DNA of 64,000 nucleotides from Micrococcus sp. 2A (GTDB lineage: Bacteria > Actinomycetota > Actinomycetes > Actinomycetales > Micrococcaceae). Shown here one piece after another: positions 8,920 through 17,617 of this stretch; position 1 is the first letter of the stretch; the number at the start of each line of letters is the position of its first letter. The position numbers were made by a program, and so were the translations under genes. The DNA lies in contig NZ_CP154351.1 in NCBI RefSeq assembly GCF_039519235.1, positions 1,736,001-1,800,000 of the forward strand. Reading direction: 5' to 3'. The notes beneath the pieces were generated by a model that saw only the letters and a list, made by a program, of their open reading frames with translations, searched no databases and was not told the origin of the DNA.

Positions 8920-10074
8920 TCAGCCCGCCAGCCACCCCGAGAGCGCGTCCAGGCAGGCGTGCACGGCGGCGCGGTCCACGTGCTCGTCGTCGGTGTGGGC
9001 CAGCAGGGCGTCGCCGGGGCCGAAGTTCACGGCGGGCACGCCGAGGGCGGAGAAGCGGGCCACATCGGTCCAGCCGTACTTGGGCTTGGGCTCCCCGCCC
9101 ACGGCGGCCACGAACGCGGCCGCCGCGGGCCGGTCCAGGCCGGGCCGGGCGGCGGCGGAGGCGTCCATGACCTCCACCTGCGCCGTCCAGTCCACCCCGG
9201 CACGCTCGAACACCTGACGCACGTGGGCGTGCGCCTCCTCGAGGGTCTTGTCCGGGGCGAAGCGGTAGTTGACGTCCACGTGCGCCGCGTCCGGGATGAC
9301 GTTGCCGGCCACGCCGCCGGCGATCCGGATGGCGTTGAGGCCCTCCCGGTAGTCCAGGCCCTCCACGGTCACCGTGGCGGGGTCGTACGCGGCGAGGGCA
9401 CCCAGCAGGGGGCCGGCCTTGTGGATCGCGTTCTCCCCGCGCCAGGCTCGGCCGGAGTGGGCGGCCACCCCGGCGTAGGAGACGCGGTAGCGGCACGTGC
9501 CGTTGCAGCCGCCCTCCACGACGCCGTCGGTGGGCTCCAGCAGGACCGCGAAGTCGCCCTCGAGCAGCTCGGGGGCCTCGCGGACCACGCGGCCGAGGCC
9601 GGAGAGATGCGAGGCGACCTCCTCGTTGTCGTAGAACACCCAGGTCACGTCGTGCACGGGGGCCTGTGCGCCCGGCGCGTCCGTGGCGCCGCCGAAGCGG
9701 CCGGCGAGGGCGAGCTGCACCGCCACCCCGGACTTCATGTCCACCGCACCGCGGCCGTAGAGCGTGTCCCCGTCCCACGCGCTCGGCACGGTGCCGCGCG
9801 AACCCGGGACGGTCGGCAACGGCACCGTGTCCAGGTGTCCGGCGAGGATCACGCGGGTGTCCCGGCCCAGCTCGGTGCGGGCGACGACGGTGTCACCGAG
9901 GCGGCGCACGTCGAGGCCTCCGAGCCCGCGCAGGGCGGTCTCCACCGCGTCGGCGAGCGGCCGCTCCTCCCCCGAGACCGAGCGGATGTCCAGCAGGGTG
10001 GCGGTCAGCTCCGCGACGTCCAGGTCGGCGGCGGTGAGATCCGGGAGTGCGGGGGCGGCGTCGAGGGCTGTCAT
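8920..10074 (-). CDS. dapE: Succinyl-diaminopimelate desuccinylase
   Basis: The 384-residue M20-family metallohydrolase hydrolyses N-succinyl-LL-2,6-diaminopimelate to LL-diaminopimelate and succinate. Metal-site motifs are present: AGHLDTVP (His80, Asp82), GRGAVDMKSG with the bridging Asp, the catalytic/ligand NEEVAS glutamates, LEPTDG, and a final histidine in LLAHTDDEHV. Length is typical of the actinobacterial form. It is divergent from dapD with only 70 bases between the starts. The ATG follows a TAGACT box by 7 bases and has no clear ribosome-binding site, so it is probably leaderless. Confidence 0.92.
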   Translation of the reverse strand: MTALDAAPALPDLTAADLDVAELTATLLDIRSVSGEERPLADAVETALRGLGGLDVRRLGDTVVARTELGRDTRVILAGHLDTVPLPTVPGSRGTVPSAWDGDTLYGRGAVDMKSGVAVQLALAGRFGGATDAPGAQAPVHDVTWVFYDNEEVASHLSGLGRVVREAPELLEGDFAVLLEPTDGVVEGGCNGTCRYRVSYAGVAAHSGRAWRGENAIHKAGPLLGALAAYDPATVTVEGLDYREGLNAIRIAGGVAGNVIPDAAHVDVNYRFAPDKTLEEAHAHVRQVFERAGVDWTAQVEVMDASAAARPGLDRPAAAAFVAAVGGEPKPKYGWTDVARFSALGVPAVNFGPGDALLAHTDDEHVDRAAVHACLDALSGWLAG

Positions 10075-10081
10075 GGCGTCC

Positions 10082-10087
10082 AGTCTA
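10082..10087 (-). promoter_or_regulatory. Putative -10 box of dapE (leaderless)
   Basis: TAGACT on the minus strand (AGTCTA on the plus strand), 7 bases before the dapE ATG. Confidence 0.4.
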
Positions 10088-10132
10088 CGGACGCGGTCGG
10101 CCCCCGCCCCGGGTCCGGCGGGGCCCGATCGG

Positions 10133-10138
10133 TAGGCT
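10133..10138 (+). promoter_or_regulatory. Putative -10 box of dapD (leaderless)
   Basis: TAGGCT, six bases before the dapD ATG. Together with the dapE box it forms a compact divergent promoter pair. Confidence 0.45.
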
Positions 10139-10144
10139 GGGCCC

Positions 10145-11155
10145 ATGACCGAGACCGCCGCACACCCGTCCCCCGCCTCGACCGCCTCGACCGCCTCGAC
10201 CGCCCCCTCCGGCTCCGCCCGCCTCGTGGCCGGCCATGGCCTGGCCACCCGTGCCGCTGACGGCACGGTGCTGGACGTGTGGTTCCCCGCGCCCGTCGCC
10301 GGGCCGCTCGCGTCGGCGGACGCCTCCGTCGGCGGCATGCTGGACGGCCTCGCCACGGACGACGCCGACCGCGGCACCACGCAGTCCGTCGTCGCCCTCG
10401 AGGTCGACCTGGACGCCGCCCCCGCCTCCCCCGAGGACGCGTGGCTGCGCCTGCATGCGCTCTCCCACCGCCTCGTCCGCCCGAACGAGCTCAACCTCGA
10501 CGGCGTGTTCGGCCTGCTGGCCAACGTCGTGTGGACCAACCACGGCCCGTGCGCCGTGGACGGCTTCGAGCTGACCCGCGCGAAGCTGCGCGCCCGCGGC
10601 TCCGTCACCGTGCACGGCGTGGACAAGTTCCCCCGCATGACGGACTACGTCGTGCCCAGCGGCGTGCGCATCGGCGACGCCGACCGCGTCCGCCTCGGCG
10701 CGCACCTCGCCGAGGGCACCACCGTCATGCACGAGGGCTTCGTGAACTTCAACGCCGGCACGCTGGGCCACTCCATGGTCGAGGGCCGCATCTCGGCCGG
10801 CGTCGTGGTCGGCGACGGCTCCGACCTCGGCGGCGGCGTCTCCATCATGGGCACCCTCTCCGGCGGCGGCACCCAGAGGATCGTGATCGGTGAGCACGTG
10901 CTGCTCGGCGCGAACTCGGGCGTCGGCATCTCGATCGGCGACGACTGCGTGGTGGAGGCCGGTCTCTACGTCACGGCCGGCACGCGCGTCACGGTGCTCC
11001 GCGAGGGCGAGGAGCCCGCCGTCGTGAAGGCCGTGGACCTCTCCGGGGTCCCGAACCTGCTCTTCCGCCGCCACTCGGGCACGGGCGCCGTCGAGGCCCT
11101 GCCGCGCGCCGGGCGCACGGTGGAGCTGAACGCCGCGCTGCACGCGAACGGCTGA
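10145..11155 (+). CDS. dapD: Tetrahydrodipicolinate N-succinyltransferase
   Basis: The 336-residue protein transfers succinyl from succinyl-CoA to tetrahydrodipicolinate in the succinylase branch of lysine/diaminopimelate synthesis. It is of the long actinobacterial type: an N-terminal domain, then from about residue 170 a left-handed beta-helix of hexapeptide-like turns ([19 protein letters not shown] and following), with a characteristic [15 protein letters not shown] stretch near 256-270. It pairs functionally with the divergent dapE and with dapC 3 kb downstream. The lysozyme-like gene starts 3 bases after its stop. Confidence 0.93.
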   Translation: MTETAAHPSPASTASTASTAPSGSARLVAGHGLATRAADGTVLDVWFPAPVAGPLASADASVGGMLDGLATDDADRGTTQSVVALEVDLDAAPASPEDAWLRLHALSHRLVRPNELNLDGVFGLLANVVWTNHGPCAVDGFELTRAKLRARGSVTVHGVDKFPRMTDYVVPSGVRIGDADRVRLGAHLAEGTTVMHEGFVNFNAGTLGHSMVEGRISAGVVVGDGSDLGGGVSIMGTLSGGGTQRIVIGEHVLLGANSGVGISIGDDCVVEAGLYVTAGTRVTVLREGEEPAVVKAVDLSGVPNLLFRRHSGTGAVEALPRAGRTVELNAALHANG

Positions 11156-11157
11156 CC

Positions 11158-12075
11158 ATGAGCGCCCCTGCCGCTCCGCGCCGCCGGCCGTCCCTGGCGC
11201 GGCGCGCCCTTGTCACGGCCACGGGCGTGCTCGTGCTCGGCGGCCTCGGGGCGGGCGCGTGGTGGGCCTCGGAGGCCGGCCACGGCCCGCTGCTCGGCCC
11301 GGAGGTGTGCCTCGTGATCACCGACGACGGCGCGCACCACCGCCTCTCCCCGGACCGCGCCGCCGTCGCGGGCGTGATCGCCGCGACCGCGCAGGAGCGC
11401 GGGATGCCGCCGCGCGCGGCCACGATCGGGATCGCCACCGGCATCCAGGAGTCGGGCCTGCGGGCCCTCGACCACGGGGACCGGGCCGGCCCCGACTCGC
11501 GCGGCGTGTTCCAGCAGCGCCCCTCGCAGGGCTGGGGCACGCAGGAGGAGGTCATGGACCCGGTGTACGCGGCGAACGCGTTCTTCGCCGCGCTGGAGGA
11601 CATCGCCCCGGACTATCAGGACATGGCCGTCACCGAGGCCGCCCAGGCGGTGCAGCGCTCGGCCTACCCGGACGCCTACGCGGACCACGAGGTCGAGGCC
11701 CGCGCCTGGGCCGCCGCGCTCACGGGCGAGTGGACCGAGAAGCTGCGCTGCCGCCTCGACACGCCGGGCGAGGCGGACCCGGAGGGCTTCCTCGCCGCCG
11801 CGGCGCGCCAGCACCCCTCCGTCGCATGGAGCCGCCCGCCCGAGGACTCGCCGAGCGGCAGGACCGTGGCGGTCGCGGGCGGCACGGGCGGCCTGGACGA
11901 TGCCGAGGCCCGCTCCCTCGCCGCCTGGTCCGTGGTCAACGCGGACGCCCACGGGGTGCGCACCGTGGAGACCGGGGACCTCGTGTGGGAGCGGTCGGGC
12001 GGCGGCGGGTTCGTCAGCCGCGCCGAGGCCGGGATCGATCAGACTCCGGTGGAGGGCGTGCGCGTCACCTTCTGA
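11158..12075 (+). CDS. Membrane-anchored lysozyme-like protein of unknown role
   Basis: The 305-residue protein has a basic N-terminus, a membrane helix at about residues 16-37, and then an extracellular domain with ATGIQESGLRALDHGD (candidate catalytic Glu98) and FQQRPSQGWGT. These motifs recur in actinobacterial lytic-transglycosylase/lysozyme-like domains. Two cysteines (in EVCLV and LRCRL) might form a disulfide. The C-terminal 80 residues are not recognised. It starts 3 bases after dapD, so it is cotranscribed with a diaminopimelate/lysine gene. A role in wall remodelling is inference. A hairpin at 12102-12142 follows. Confidence 0.6.
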   Translation: MSAPAAPRRRPSLARRALVTATGVLVLGGLGAGAWWASEAGHGPLLGPEVCLVITDDGAHHRLSPDRAAVAGVIAATAQERGMPPRAATIGIATGIQESGLRALDHGDRAGPDSRGVFQQRPSQGWGTQEEVMDPVYAANAFFAALEDIAPDYQDMAVTEAAQAVQRSAYPDAYADHEVEARAWAAALTGEWTEKLRCRLDTPGEADPEGFLAAAARQHPSVAWSRPPEDSPSGRTVAVAGGTGGLDDAEARSLAAWSVVNADAHGVRTVETGDLVWERSGGGGFVSRAEAGIDQTPVEGVRVTF

Positions 12076-12101
12076 GCGGCGCGGGTTCGCGCCGACGACG
12101 A

Positions 12102-12142
12102 CGCCGGCCCGCCGCCTCCGCGAGGAGGACGACGGGCCGGCG
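12102..12142. terminator. Hairpin between the lysozyme-like gene and gltA (convergent)
   Basis: Ten-base G/C arms, 12102-12111 and 12133-12142, in the 90-base convergent gap. Confidence 0.65.
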
Positions 12143-12165
12143 GACCCCCGAGCGGGGCGTGCGGT

Positions 12166-13452
12166 TCAGCGCTGCGGGTACTGGCGCAGCGGCTCGCCCA
12201 CGTAGATCTGGCGGGGACGGCCGATCTTGGTGGCCGGATCCTCCATGAGCTCGCGCCACTGGGCGATCCACCCGGGCAGGCGGCCCAGGGCGAAGAGGAC
12301 GGTGAACATCTTCTCCGGGAAGCCCATGGCCTTGTAGATCACGCCGGTGTAGAAGTCGACGTTCGGGTAGAGCTTGCGCTCCACGAAGTAGTCGTCGGCC
12401 AGGGCCTTCTCCTCGAGGCGCTGCGCGATCTCGAGGAGCTCGTCGTTGCCGCCGAGCTTGGCGAGGATGTCCTCGGCGGTCTTCTTGATGATCTTCGCGC
12501 GCGGGTCGTAGTTCTTGTACACGCGGTGGCCGAAGCCCATCAGGCGGACGCCGTCCTCCTTGTTCTTCACCTTCTCCATGAAGTCCTCGGGCTTCGTGCC
12601 CTCGGCCTGGATCTTGCGGAGCATGTTCAGCACGGCCTCGTTGGCGCCGCCGTGCAGCGGGCCGTACAGCGCGTTGACGCCCGCCGAGACGGAGGCGAAG
12701 AGGTTCGCCTCGGTGGAGCCGACGAGGCGCACCGTGGAGGTGGAGGCGTTCTGCTCGTGGTCCGCGTGCAGCATGAGGAGCAGGTCGAGCGCCTTGACCA
12801 TGTCCGGGTCGATCTCGTACTCCTCGGCGGGCACGCCGAAGCACAGGCGGAGGAAGTTCTCCACGTAGTTCAGGTTGTTGTGCGGGTACATGAAGGGCTG
12901 GCCGAGCGACTTCTTGAACGCGTAGGAGGCCAGCACCGGCAGCTTGCCCAGCAGGCGGATGGTGGAGATGTGCACCTGGTCCGGGTCGTGCGGGTCCAGG
13001 GAGTCGCCGTAGAACGTGGAGAGGGCGGACACGGAGGAGGACAGCACCGGCATCGGGTGCGCGTCGCGCGGGAAGCCGTTGAAGAACATCTTCAGGTCCT
13101 CGTGCACCATGTTGTGGCGGAGGATGTTGGTCTCCCAGTCGGCGAGCGCCTCCTTGGTCTCCGGCAGCTCGCCGTAGATCAGGAGGTAGGCGACCTCCAT
13201 GAAGGAGGAGTTCGCCGCGAGGTCCTCGATCGCGTAGCCGCGGTAGCGCAGGATGCCCTGGTCGCCGTCGATGTAGGTCACGGCGGACTTGGCGTTCGCG
13301 GTGTTCATGAAGCCGGGGTCGTAGGTCACGTCGCCGGTCTCCTTGAGGAGCGGGGCGATCTTGATGCCGTCGTTGCCGGCCGTGGCGCGCTCGATGCCGA
13401 GCTCCAGGCTCTTCTCGCCGACATTCAGCCGGACGGACTCGTTCTCAGTCAC
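12166..13452 (-). CDS. gltA: Citrate synthase
   Basis: The 428-residue protein condenses oxaloacetate and acetyl-CoA to citrate. It is the hexameric type II form, recognisable by LNVGEKSLELGI near the N-terminus. Active-site elements are visible: the histidine in LHADHEQNAST, the histidine in GFGHRVYKN and the aspartate in PNVDFYTG. It starts at GTG with GAGGGAG nearby. An extended -10 box lies about 86-91 bases upstream, so unlike many neighbours it seems to have a leader of about 80 bases. Confidence 0.96.
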   Translation of the reverse strand: MTENESVRLNVGEKSLELGIERATAGNDGIKIAPLLKETGDVTYDPGFMNTANAKSAVTYIDGDQGILRYRGYAIEDLAANSSFMEVAYLLIYGELPETKEALADWETNILRHNMVHEDLKMFFNGFPRDAHPMPVLSSSVSALSTFYGDSLDPHDPDQVHISTIRLLGKLPVLASYAFKKSLGQPFMYPHNNLNYVENFLRLCFGVPAEEYEIDPDMVKALDLLLMLHADHEQNASTSTVRLVGSTEANLFASVSAGVNALYGPLHGGANEAVLNMLRKIQAEGTKPEDFMEKVKNKEDGVRLMGFGHRVYKNYDPRAKIIKKTAEDILAKLGGNDELLEIAQRLEEKALADDYFVERKLYPNVDFYTGVIYKAMGFPEKMFTVLFALGRLPGWIAQWRELMEDPATKIGRPRQIYVGEPLRQYPQR

Positions 13453-13537
13453 GGGAAACTCCCTCGTCGTGGTTCATGGATGGCCCCGCGCAGCACGCGA
13501 GGATGGGGCACACCGCACGTGGGGACGTCTGCGGCCC

Positions 13538-13543
13538 ACGCTA
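13538..13543 (-). promoter_or_regulatory. Putative extended -10 promoter of gltA
   Basis: TAGCGT on the minus strand preceded by TGG (an extended -10 TGN), giving a leader of about 80 bases. The same hexamer precedes three other genes in the window. Confidence 0.4.
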
Positions 13544-13549
13544 CCAACT

Positions 13550-13571
13550 CCCGTGCCCGGCGGGGCACGGG
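13550..13571 (-). terminator. Terminator hairpin after dapC
   Basis: Nine-bp stem (13550-13558 with 13563-13571) and a 4-base loop, 22 bases past the dapC stop. Confidence 0.7.
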
Positions 13572-13592
13572 GGCGGCGCGGCGGCGACGGTG

Positions 13593-14744
13593 TCAGTCCC
13601 GCGCGGCTGCGCGCTCGGTGAGCCGGCGGGCGGCGCGGGCGACGGCGTCGTCCGAGGCCGTGAGCGCCACGCGCACGTAGCCCTGGCCGGCCGGGCCGTA
13701 GAAGACGCCGGGCCCGGCGACGATGCCGAGGTCGGCCAGCGCCCCCAGCAGGTCCCACGAGTCCTGTTCCGTGGCGGCGGACGGGTCGGTGTCTGCGCGG
13801 CGCGTCCACAGGTAGAGGCCCGCCTCGGAGTGGTCCACGGCGCAGCCGGCCGCCTCCAGCGCGGGCTTGAGGAGCGCGCGGCGGCGCCGGTAGCGGTCCT
13901 TCTGCTCGGCCACGTGCGCGTCGTCGGCCAGGGCCGCGGCCATCGCGTGCTGCACGGGCGCGGGCACGATCATGCCCGCGTGCTTGCGCGTGTTCACCAG
14001 GGCGGCCACGAGCGCGGGATCGCCCGCGGCGAACGCCGCGCGGTACCCGGCCAGGTTGGACTGCTTGGAGAGCGAGTACACGCTGAGCAGGCCCGTGAGG
14101 TCCCCGCCGGAGACCTCGGGGGCCAGGATGCACGGCACCTGCGTGTCCTCCCATGCATCCCACCCGAGCTCGGCGTAGCACTCGTCGCCGCACACCACGG
14201 CGCCGAGGGCGCGGCCCTGGTCCACGATCCGCTTCAGCGCGTCCGCGGCGAGGACGGCGCCCGTCGGGTTGGCCGGCGAGTTGGTCCACACGAGGCGCAC
14301 GCGGGCGCGCACGTCCGGGTCCAGCTCCTCCAGGTCGTCCGCCGCCACGGCCTGCGCTCCGGCGATCTGCGCACCGATCGCGTACGTGGGGTAGGCGGTG
14401 CGCGGGTGCACCACGACGTCGTCCGCACCGAGGCCCAGCAGCGTCGGCAGCCACGCGATGAACTCCTTGGAGCCCACGGAGGGGATGACGGCGGCCGGGT
14501 CCAGCCCGGGGACGCCGCGGCGACGGGCGAACCAGTCCACCACGGCCCCGCGCAGCGCGGCGGTCCCGTGCGTGGTGGGGTACCCGTGGGCGTCGGCGGC
14601 CTCGGTGAGGGCGCGCCGGATCAGCTCCGGCGTGGGGTCCACGGGCGTGCCGATGGACAGGTCCACCGTGCCGTCAGGATGCGCGGCCGCGCGCTCACGG
14701 TAGGGGGCGAGCGTGTCCCACGGGTAGTCCGGGAGGGTGAGCAT
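13593..14744 (-). CDS. dapC: N-succinyldiaminopimelate aminotransferase
   Basis: The 383-residue class I/II aminotransferase converts N-succinyl-2-amino-6-ketopimelate to succinyl-LL-diaminopimelate using glutamate and PLP. The PLP lysine is in SLSKQSNLAGYR. The aspartate and tyrosine of the cofactor site are in GDECYAELGW, and the substrate asparagine region is WTNSPANPTG. It sits 6 bases downstream of fdxA, the actinobacterial fdxA-dapC pair. It lacks its own clear ribosome-binding site and is probably translated by coupling. Confidence 0.9.
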   Translation of the reverse strand: MLTLPDYPWDTLAPYRERAAAHPDGTVDLSIGTPVDPTPELIRRALTEAADAHGYPTTHGTAALRGAVVDWFARRRGVPGLDPAAVIPSVGSKEFIAWLPTLLGLGADDVVVHPRTAYPTYAIGAQIAGAQAVAADDLEELDPDVRARVRLVWTNSPANPTGAVLAADALKRIVDQGRALGAVVCGDECYAELGWDAWEDTQVPCILAPEVSGGDLTGLLSVYSLSKQSNLAGYRAAFAAGDPALVAALVNTRKHAGMIVPAPVQHAMAAALADDAHVAEQKDRYRRRRALLKPALEAAGCAVDHSEAGLYLWTRRADTDPSAATEQDSWDLLGALADLGIVAGPGVFYGPAGQGYVRVALTASDDAVARAARRLTERAAARD

Positions 14745-14750
14745 GGGCGC

Positions 14751-15077
14751 TCAGGCGTCCGCGTTCTGCGGCGGCAGGGCGGCGATGATGGGGTGGTCCT
14801 TGGCGATCTTGCCCAGCTTGGCCGCGCCGCCCGGGGAGCCGAGGTCATCGAAGAACTCGACGTTGGCCTTGTAGTACTCGGCCCACTCCTCGGGGGTGTC
14901 GTCCTCGTAGTAGATGGCCTCCACGGGGCACACCGGCTCGCACGCGCCGCAGTCGACGCACTCGTCCGGGTGGATGTAGAGGGAGCGCTCGCCCTCGTAG
15001 ATGCAGTCCACGGGGCACTCGTCGATGCACGCCTTGTCCTTGACGTCCACGCACGGCAATGCGATCACATAGGTCAT
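14751..15077 (-). CDS. fdxA: Seven-iron ferredoxin FdxA
   Basis: The 108-residue protein has two cysteine clusters, CVDVKDKACIDECPVDC and CVDCGACEPVCP, which bind one 3Fe-4S and one 4Fe-4S centre. It begins MTYVIALPC, as usual for FdxA/FdxC. It carries single electrons to partners such as cytochrome P450s or oxidoreductases. AGAGGTGG precedes the ATG. Its start overlaps the end of the upstream membrane-protein gene by four bases. Confidence 0.94.
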   Translation of the reverse strand: MTYVIALPCVDVKDKACIDECPVDCIYEGERSLYIHPDECVDCGACEPVCPVEAIYYEDDTPEEWAEYYKANVEFFDDLGSPGGAAKLGKIAKDHPIIAALPPQNADA

Positions 15078-15589
15078 GACTGACCGTCCACCTCTCGTCG
15101 GTGATGGGGGTTCGGGGCTTCCGCCCAGGGTACTCTCTCGGTCCGACGCGGGCCCCTGCGCCCGCCTCGGGCGGCGAGGGCCGGCAGCACCACGCCGAGC
15201 ACGGGCAGGCCCGCGATCCAGGCCACCGAGGCCAGTGCGGCGCCCGGCATCGCCGCGAACACGTCCGGCGTCCACGGCAGGCCCAGGCGGTCCGTCGCCG
15301 GCAGGCGGCAGAGCGCGAGCGCGGCGGTGAACGCGCCCACTGCGACGGCGGCGCCGGCCGGGAGGGCCCGCCCGCCGGCGTCGGCGGTGCGGCGCATCCA
15401 CCACCACTGGGCGGACCCCGCCAGCAGCAGCGCCAGGGCGGCGCCCCACGGCAGGGTCCAGGCGCCCGCGAGCGGGGCCACGTTCAGGTGGGTGGCGGTG
15501 CCGAGGGCGCCGACTCCCAGGCCGAGCAGCACCCCGCCGACGACGGACGCCGCCGGCGGGGTGGGACGCTCGGCGGACGCGTCAGGCAC
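15074..15589 (-). CDS. Conserved four-helix membrane protein of unknown function
   Basis: The 171-residue protein has four predicted membrane helices (about residues 14-35, 45-62, 78-95 and 112-135) and a basic, Arg-rich C-terminus. No known domain is recognised. Its GTG start overlaps the typA stop by 8 bases and its stop overlaps the fdxA start by 4, placing it in one transcript with typA, fdxA and dapC. Its codon use matches the neighbours. Confidence 0.65.
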   Translation of the reverse strand: MPDASAERPTPPAASVVGGVLLGLGVGALGTATHLNVAPLAGAWTLPWGAALALLLAGSAQWWWMRRTADAGGRALPAGAAVAVGAFTAALALCRLPATDRLGLPWTPDVFAAMPGAALASVAWIAGLPVLGVVLPALAARGGRRGPRRTERVPWAEAPNPHHRREVDGQS

Positions 15590-17492
15590 GGGCGCGCTGG
15601 CGGGCGGCCTTGTTGCGCTCGTTGGCGTCCAGGATCACCTTGCGGATGCGGATCGACTCCGGGGTGATCTCCACGCACTCGTCCTCGCGGGCGAACTCGA
15701 GGGACTCCTCGAGGGTGAGGATGTGCGGCGGGGTGAGGCCCTCGAAGTTGTCGGCCGAGGCCGAGCGCATGTTCGTGAGCTTCTTCTCCTTGGTGATGTT
15801 GACGTCCATGTCGTCCGCGCGCGAGTTCTCGCCGACGATCATGCCCTCGTACACCTCGGAGCCCGGGTTGATGAAGAAGGTGCCGCGCTCCTGCAGGTTG
15901 ATCATGGCGAACGGCGTGGCGGTGCCCGCGCGGTCGGCCATGAGCGAGCCGTTGGTGCGGTACTCGATCTCCCCGGCCCACGGCTCGTAGCCGGCGGCCT
16001 CGGAGGAGGCGATGCCGGCGCCGCGGGTCTCCGTGAGGAAGCGCGTGCGGAAGCCGATCAGGCCGCGGGCGGGCACGAGGAACTCCATGCGGATCCAGCC
16101 GGTGCCGTGGTTGGACATCTCCTGCATGCGGCCCTTGCGGGCGGCCATGAGCTGCGTGACGCCGCCCATGAACTCGTCCGGGATGTCGATGGTCATGCGC
16201 TCCATGGGCTCGTGGACCTTGCCGTCCACGGTCTTGGTGACCACCTGGGGCTTGCCGACGGTGAGCTCGAAGCCCTCGCGGCGCATCTGCTCCACGAGGA
16301 TGGCCAGGGCGAGCTCGCCGCGGCCCTGGACCTCCCACGCGTCGGGGCGCTCGGTGGGGAGCACCTTGAGGGACACGTTGCCGATGAGCTCCTTGTCCAG
16401 GCGGTCCTTCACCTGGCGCGCGGTGACCTTGGCGCCCTTGACGCGGCCGGCCAACGGGGACGTGTTGATGCCCACGGTCATGGAGATGGCCGGATCGTCC
16501 ACCGTGATGAGCGGCAGGGGCTTGGGGTTCTCGGCGTCGGTGAGCGTCTCGCCGATCATGATGTCCTCGATGCCGGCCACGGCGACGATCTCGCCCGGGC
16601 CGGCGGACTCCGCGGGGACCCGCTCGAGGCCGCGGGTGGCGAGGAGCTCGGTGATCTTGACGTTCTTCAGCTGGCCGTCCTGGCGGGCCCAGGCCACGGT
16701 CTGCCCCTTCTTGAGGGTGCCGTTGAAGATGCGCAGCAGCGCGAGGCGGCCCAGGAACGGGGAGGCGTCCAGGTTGGTCACGTGGGCCTGCAGGACCTCG
16801 CCCTCCGTGAAGGTGGGGGCGGGGATGTTGGACATGATCACCTTGAACAGCGGCTCGAGGTCCTCGGCGTCCGGCAGGGCGCCGTCCTCGGGCTGGTTCA
16901 CGGAGGCGCGGCCGGCCTTGCCGGAGGCGAACACGACGGGCACGTCCAGCACGGCGTCCAGGTCCAGGTCCGGGTCCTCCTCGGCGAGGTCCGAGGCCAG
17001 GCCGAGCAGCAGGTCCATGGAGTCGGAGACGACGCCGTCGATGCGGGCGTCCGGGCGGTCGGTCTTGTTGACCACGAGCACCACGGGCAGCTTGGCCGCG
17101 AGGGCCTTGCGCAGCACGAAGCGGGTCTGGGGCAGCGGGCCCTCGGACGCGTCCACGAGCAGGACGACGCCGTCCACCATGGACAGGCCGCGCTCCACCT
17201 CGCCGCCGAAGTCGGCGTGGCCGGGGGTGTCGATCACGTTGATGGTGACGGTCTCGCCCTCGGGGGCCGACGGGCCGGAGTAGAACACCGTGGTGTTCTT
17301 GGCGAGGATGGTGATGCCCTTCTCACGCTCGAGGTCGCCGGAGTCCATGACGCGCTCGGCCACGTCGCCGTGCGCGGCGAAGGATCCGGTCTGGCGGAGC
17401 ATGGCGTCCACGAGGGTGGTCTTGCCGTGGTCCACGTGGGCCACGATGGCCACGTTGCGCAGATCGGAGCGGCGGGTTTCGGTCGAGGTCAT
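15582..17492 (-). CDS. typA: Ribosome-associated translational GTPase TypA/BipA
   Basis: The 636-residue GTPase has G1 AHVDHGKTT (about 18-26), G3 DTPGH, G4 NKTD, EF-Tu-like and EF-G-like domains, and the TypA-specific C-terminal domain ([11 protein letters not shown] near 555-565). It binds ribosomes and helps assembly and translation of particular mRNAs under stress. The start ATG has AGGA nearby. The reading frame stays open for 2.2 kb upstream of this ATG, but that part is the wrong frame of the peptide-transport ATPase and is not coding. Confidence 0.95.
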   Translation of the reverse strand: MTSTETRRSDLRNVAIVAHVDHGKTTLVDAMLRQTGSFAAHGDVAERVMDSGDLEREKGITILAKNTTVFYSGPSAPEGETVTINVIDTPGHADFGGEVERGLSMVDGVVLLVDASEGPLPQTRFVLRKALAAKLPVVLVVNKTDRPDARIDGVVSDSMDLLLGLASDLAEEDPDLDLDAVLDVPVVFASGKAGRASVNQPEDGALPDAEDLEPLFKVIMSNIPAPTFTEGEVLQAHVTNLDASPFLGRLALLRIFNGTLKKGQTVAWARQDGQLKNVKITELLATRGLERVPAESAGPGEIVAVAGIEDIMIGETLTDAENPKPLPLITVDDPAISMTVGINTSPLAGRVKGAKVTARQVKDRLDKELIGNVSLKVLPTERPDAWEVQGRGELALAILVEQMRREGFELTVGKPQVVTKTVDGKVHEPMERMTIDIPDEFMGGVTQLMAARKGRMQEMSNHGTGWIRMEFLVPARGLIGFRTRFLTETRGAGIASSEAAGYEPWAGEIEYRTNGSLMADRAGTATPFAMINLQERGTFFINPGSEVYEGMIVGENSRADDMDVNITKEKKLTNMRSASADNFEGLTPPHILTLEESLEFAREDECVEITPESIRIRKVILDANERNKAARQRARA

Positions 17493-17533
17493 GGGGGTCC
17501 TGTCCGGTTCGGCAGTCAAAGAGGCGGGGCGCA

Positions 17534-17583
17534 CGACGACGGCGGCCCCGGTGCGATCATACGCGCCGGGGCCGCCGTCGTCG
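17534..17583. terminator. Strong terminator hairpin between the peptide ABC operon and typA
   Basis: An 18-bp perfect stem (17534-17551 with 17566-17583) around a 14-base loop, just downstream of the ABC ATPase stop. It is the longest stem-with-loop terminator in the window. Confidence 0.8.
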
Positions 17584-17617
17584 GGCCGGGGGACGGACGG
17601 GGCGACCGTCCGGTCCG

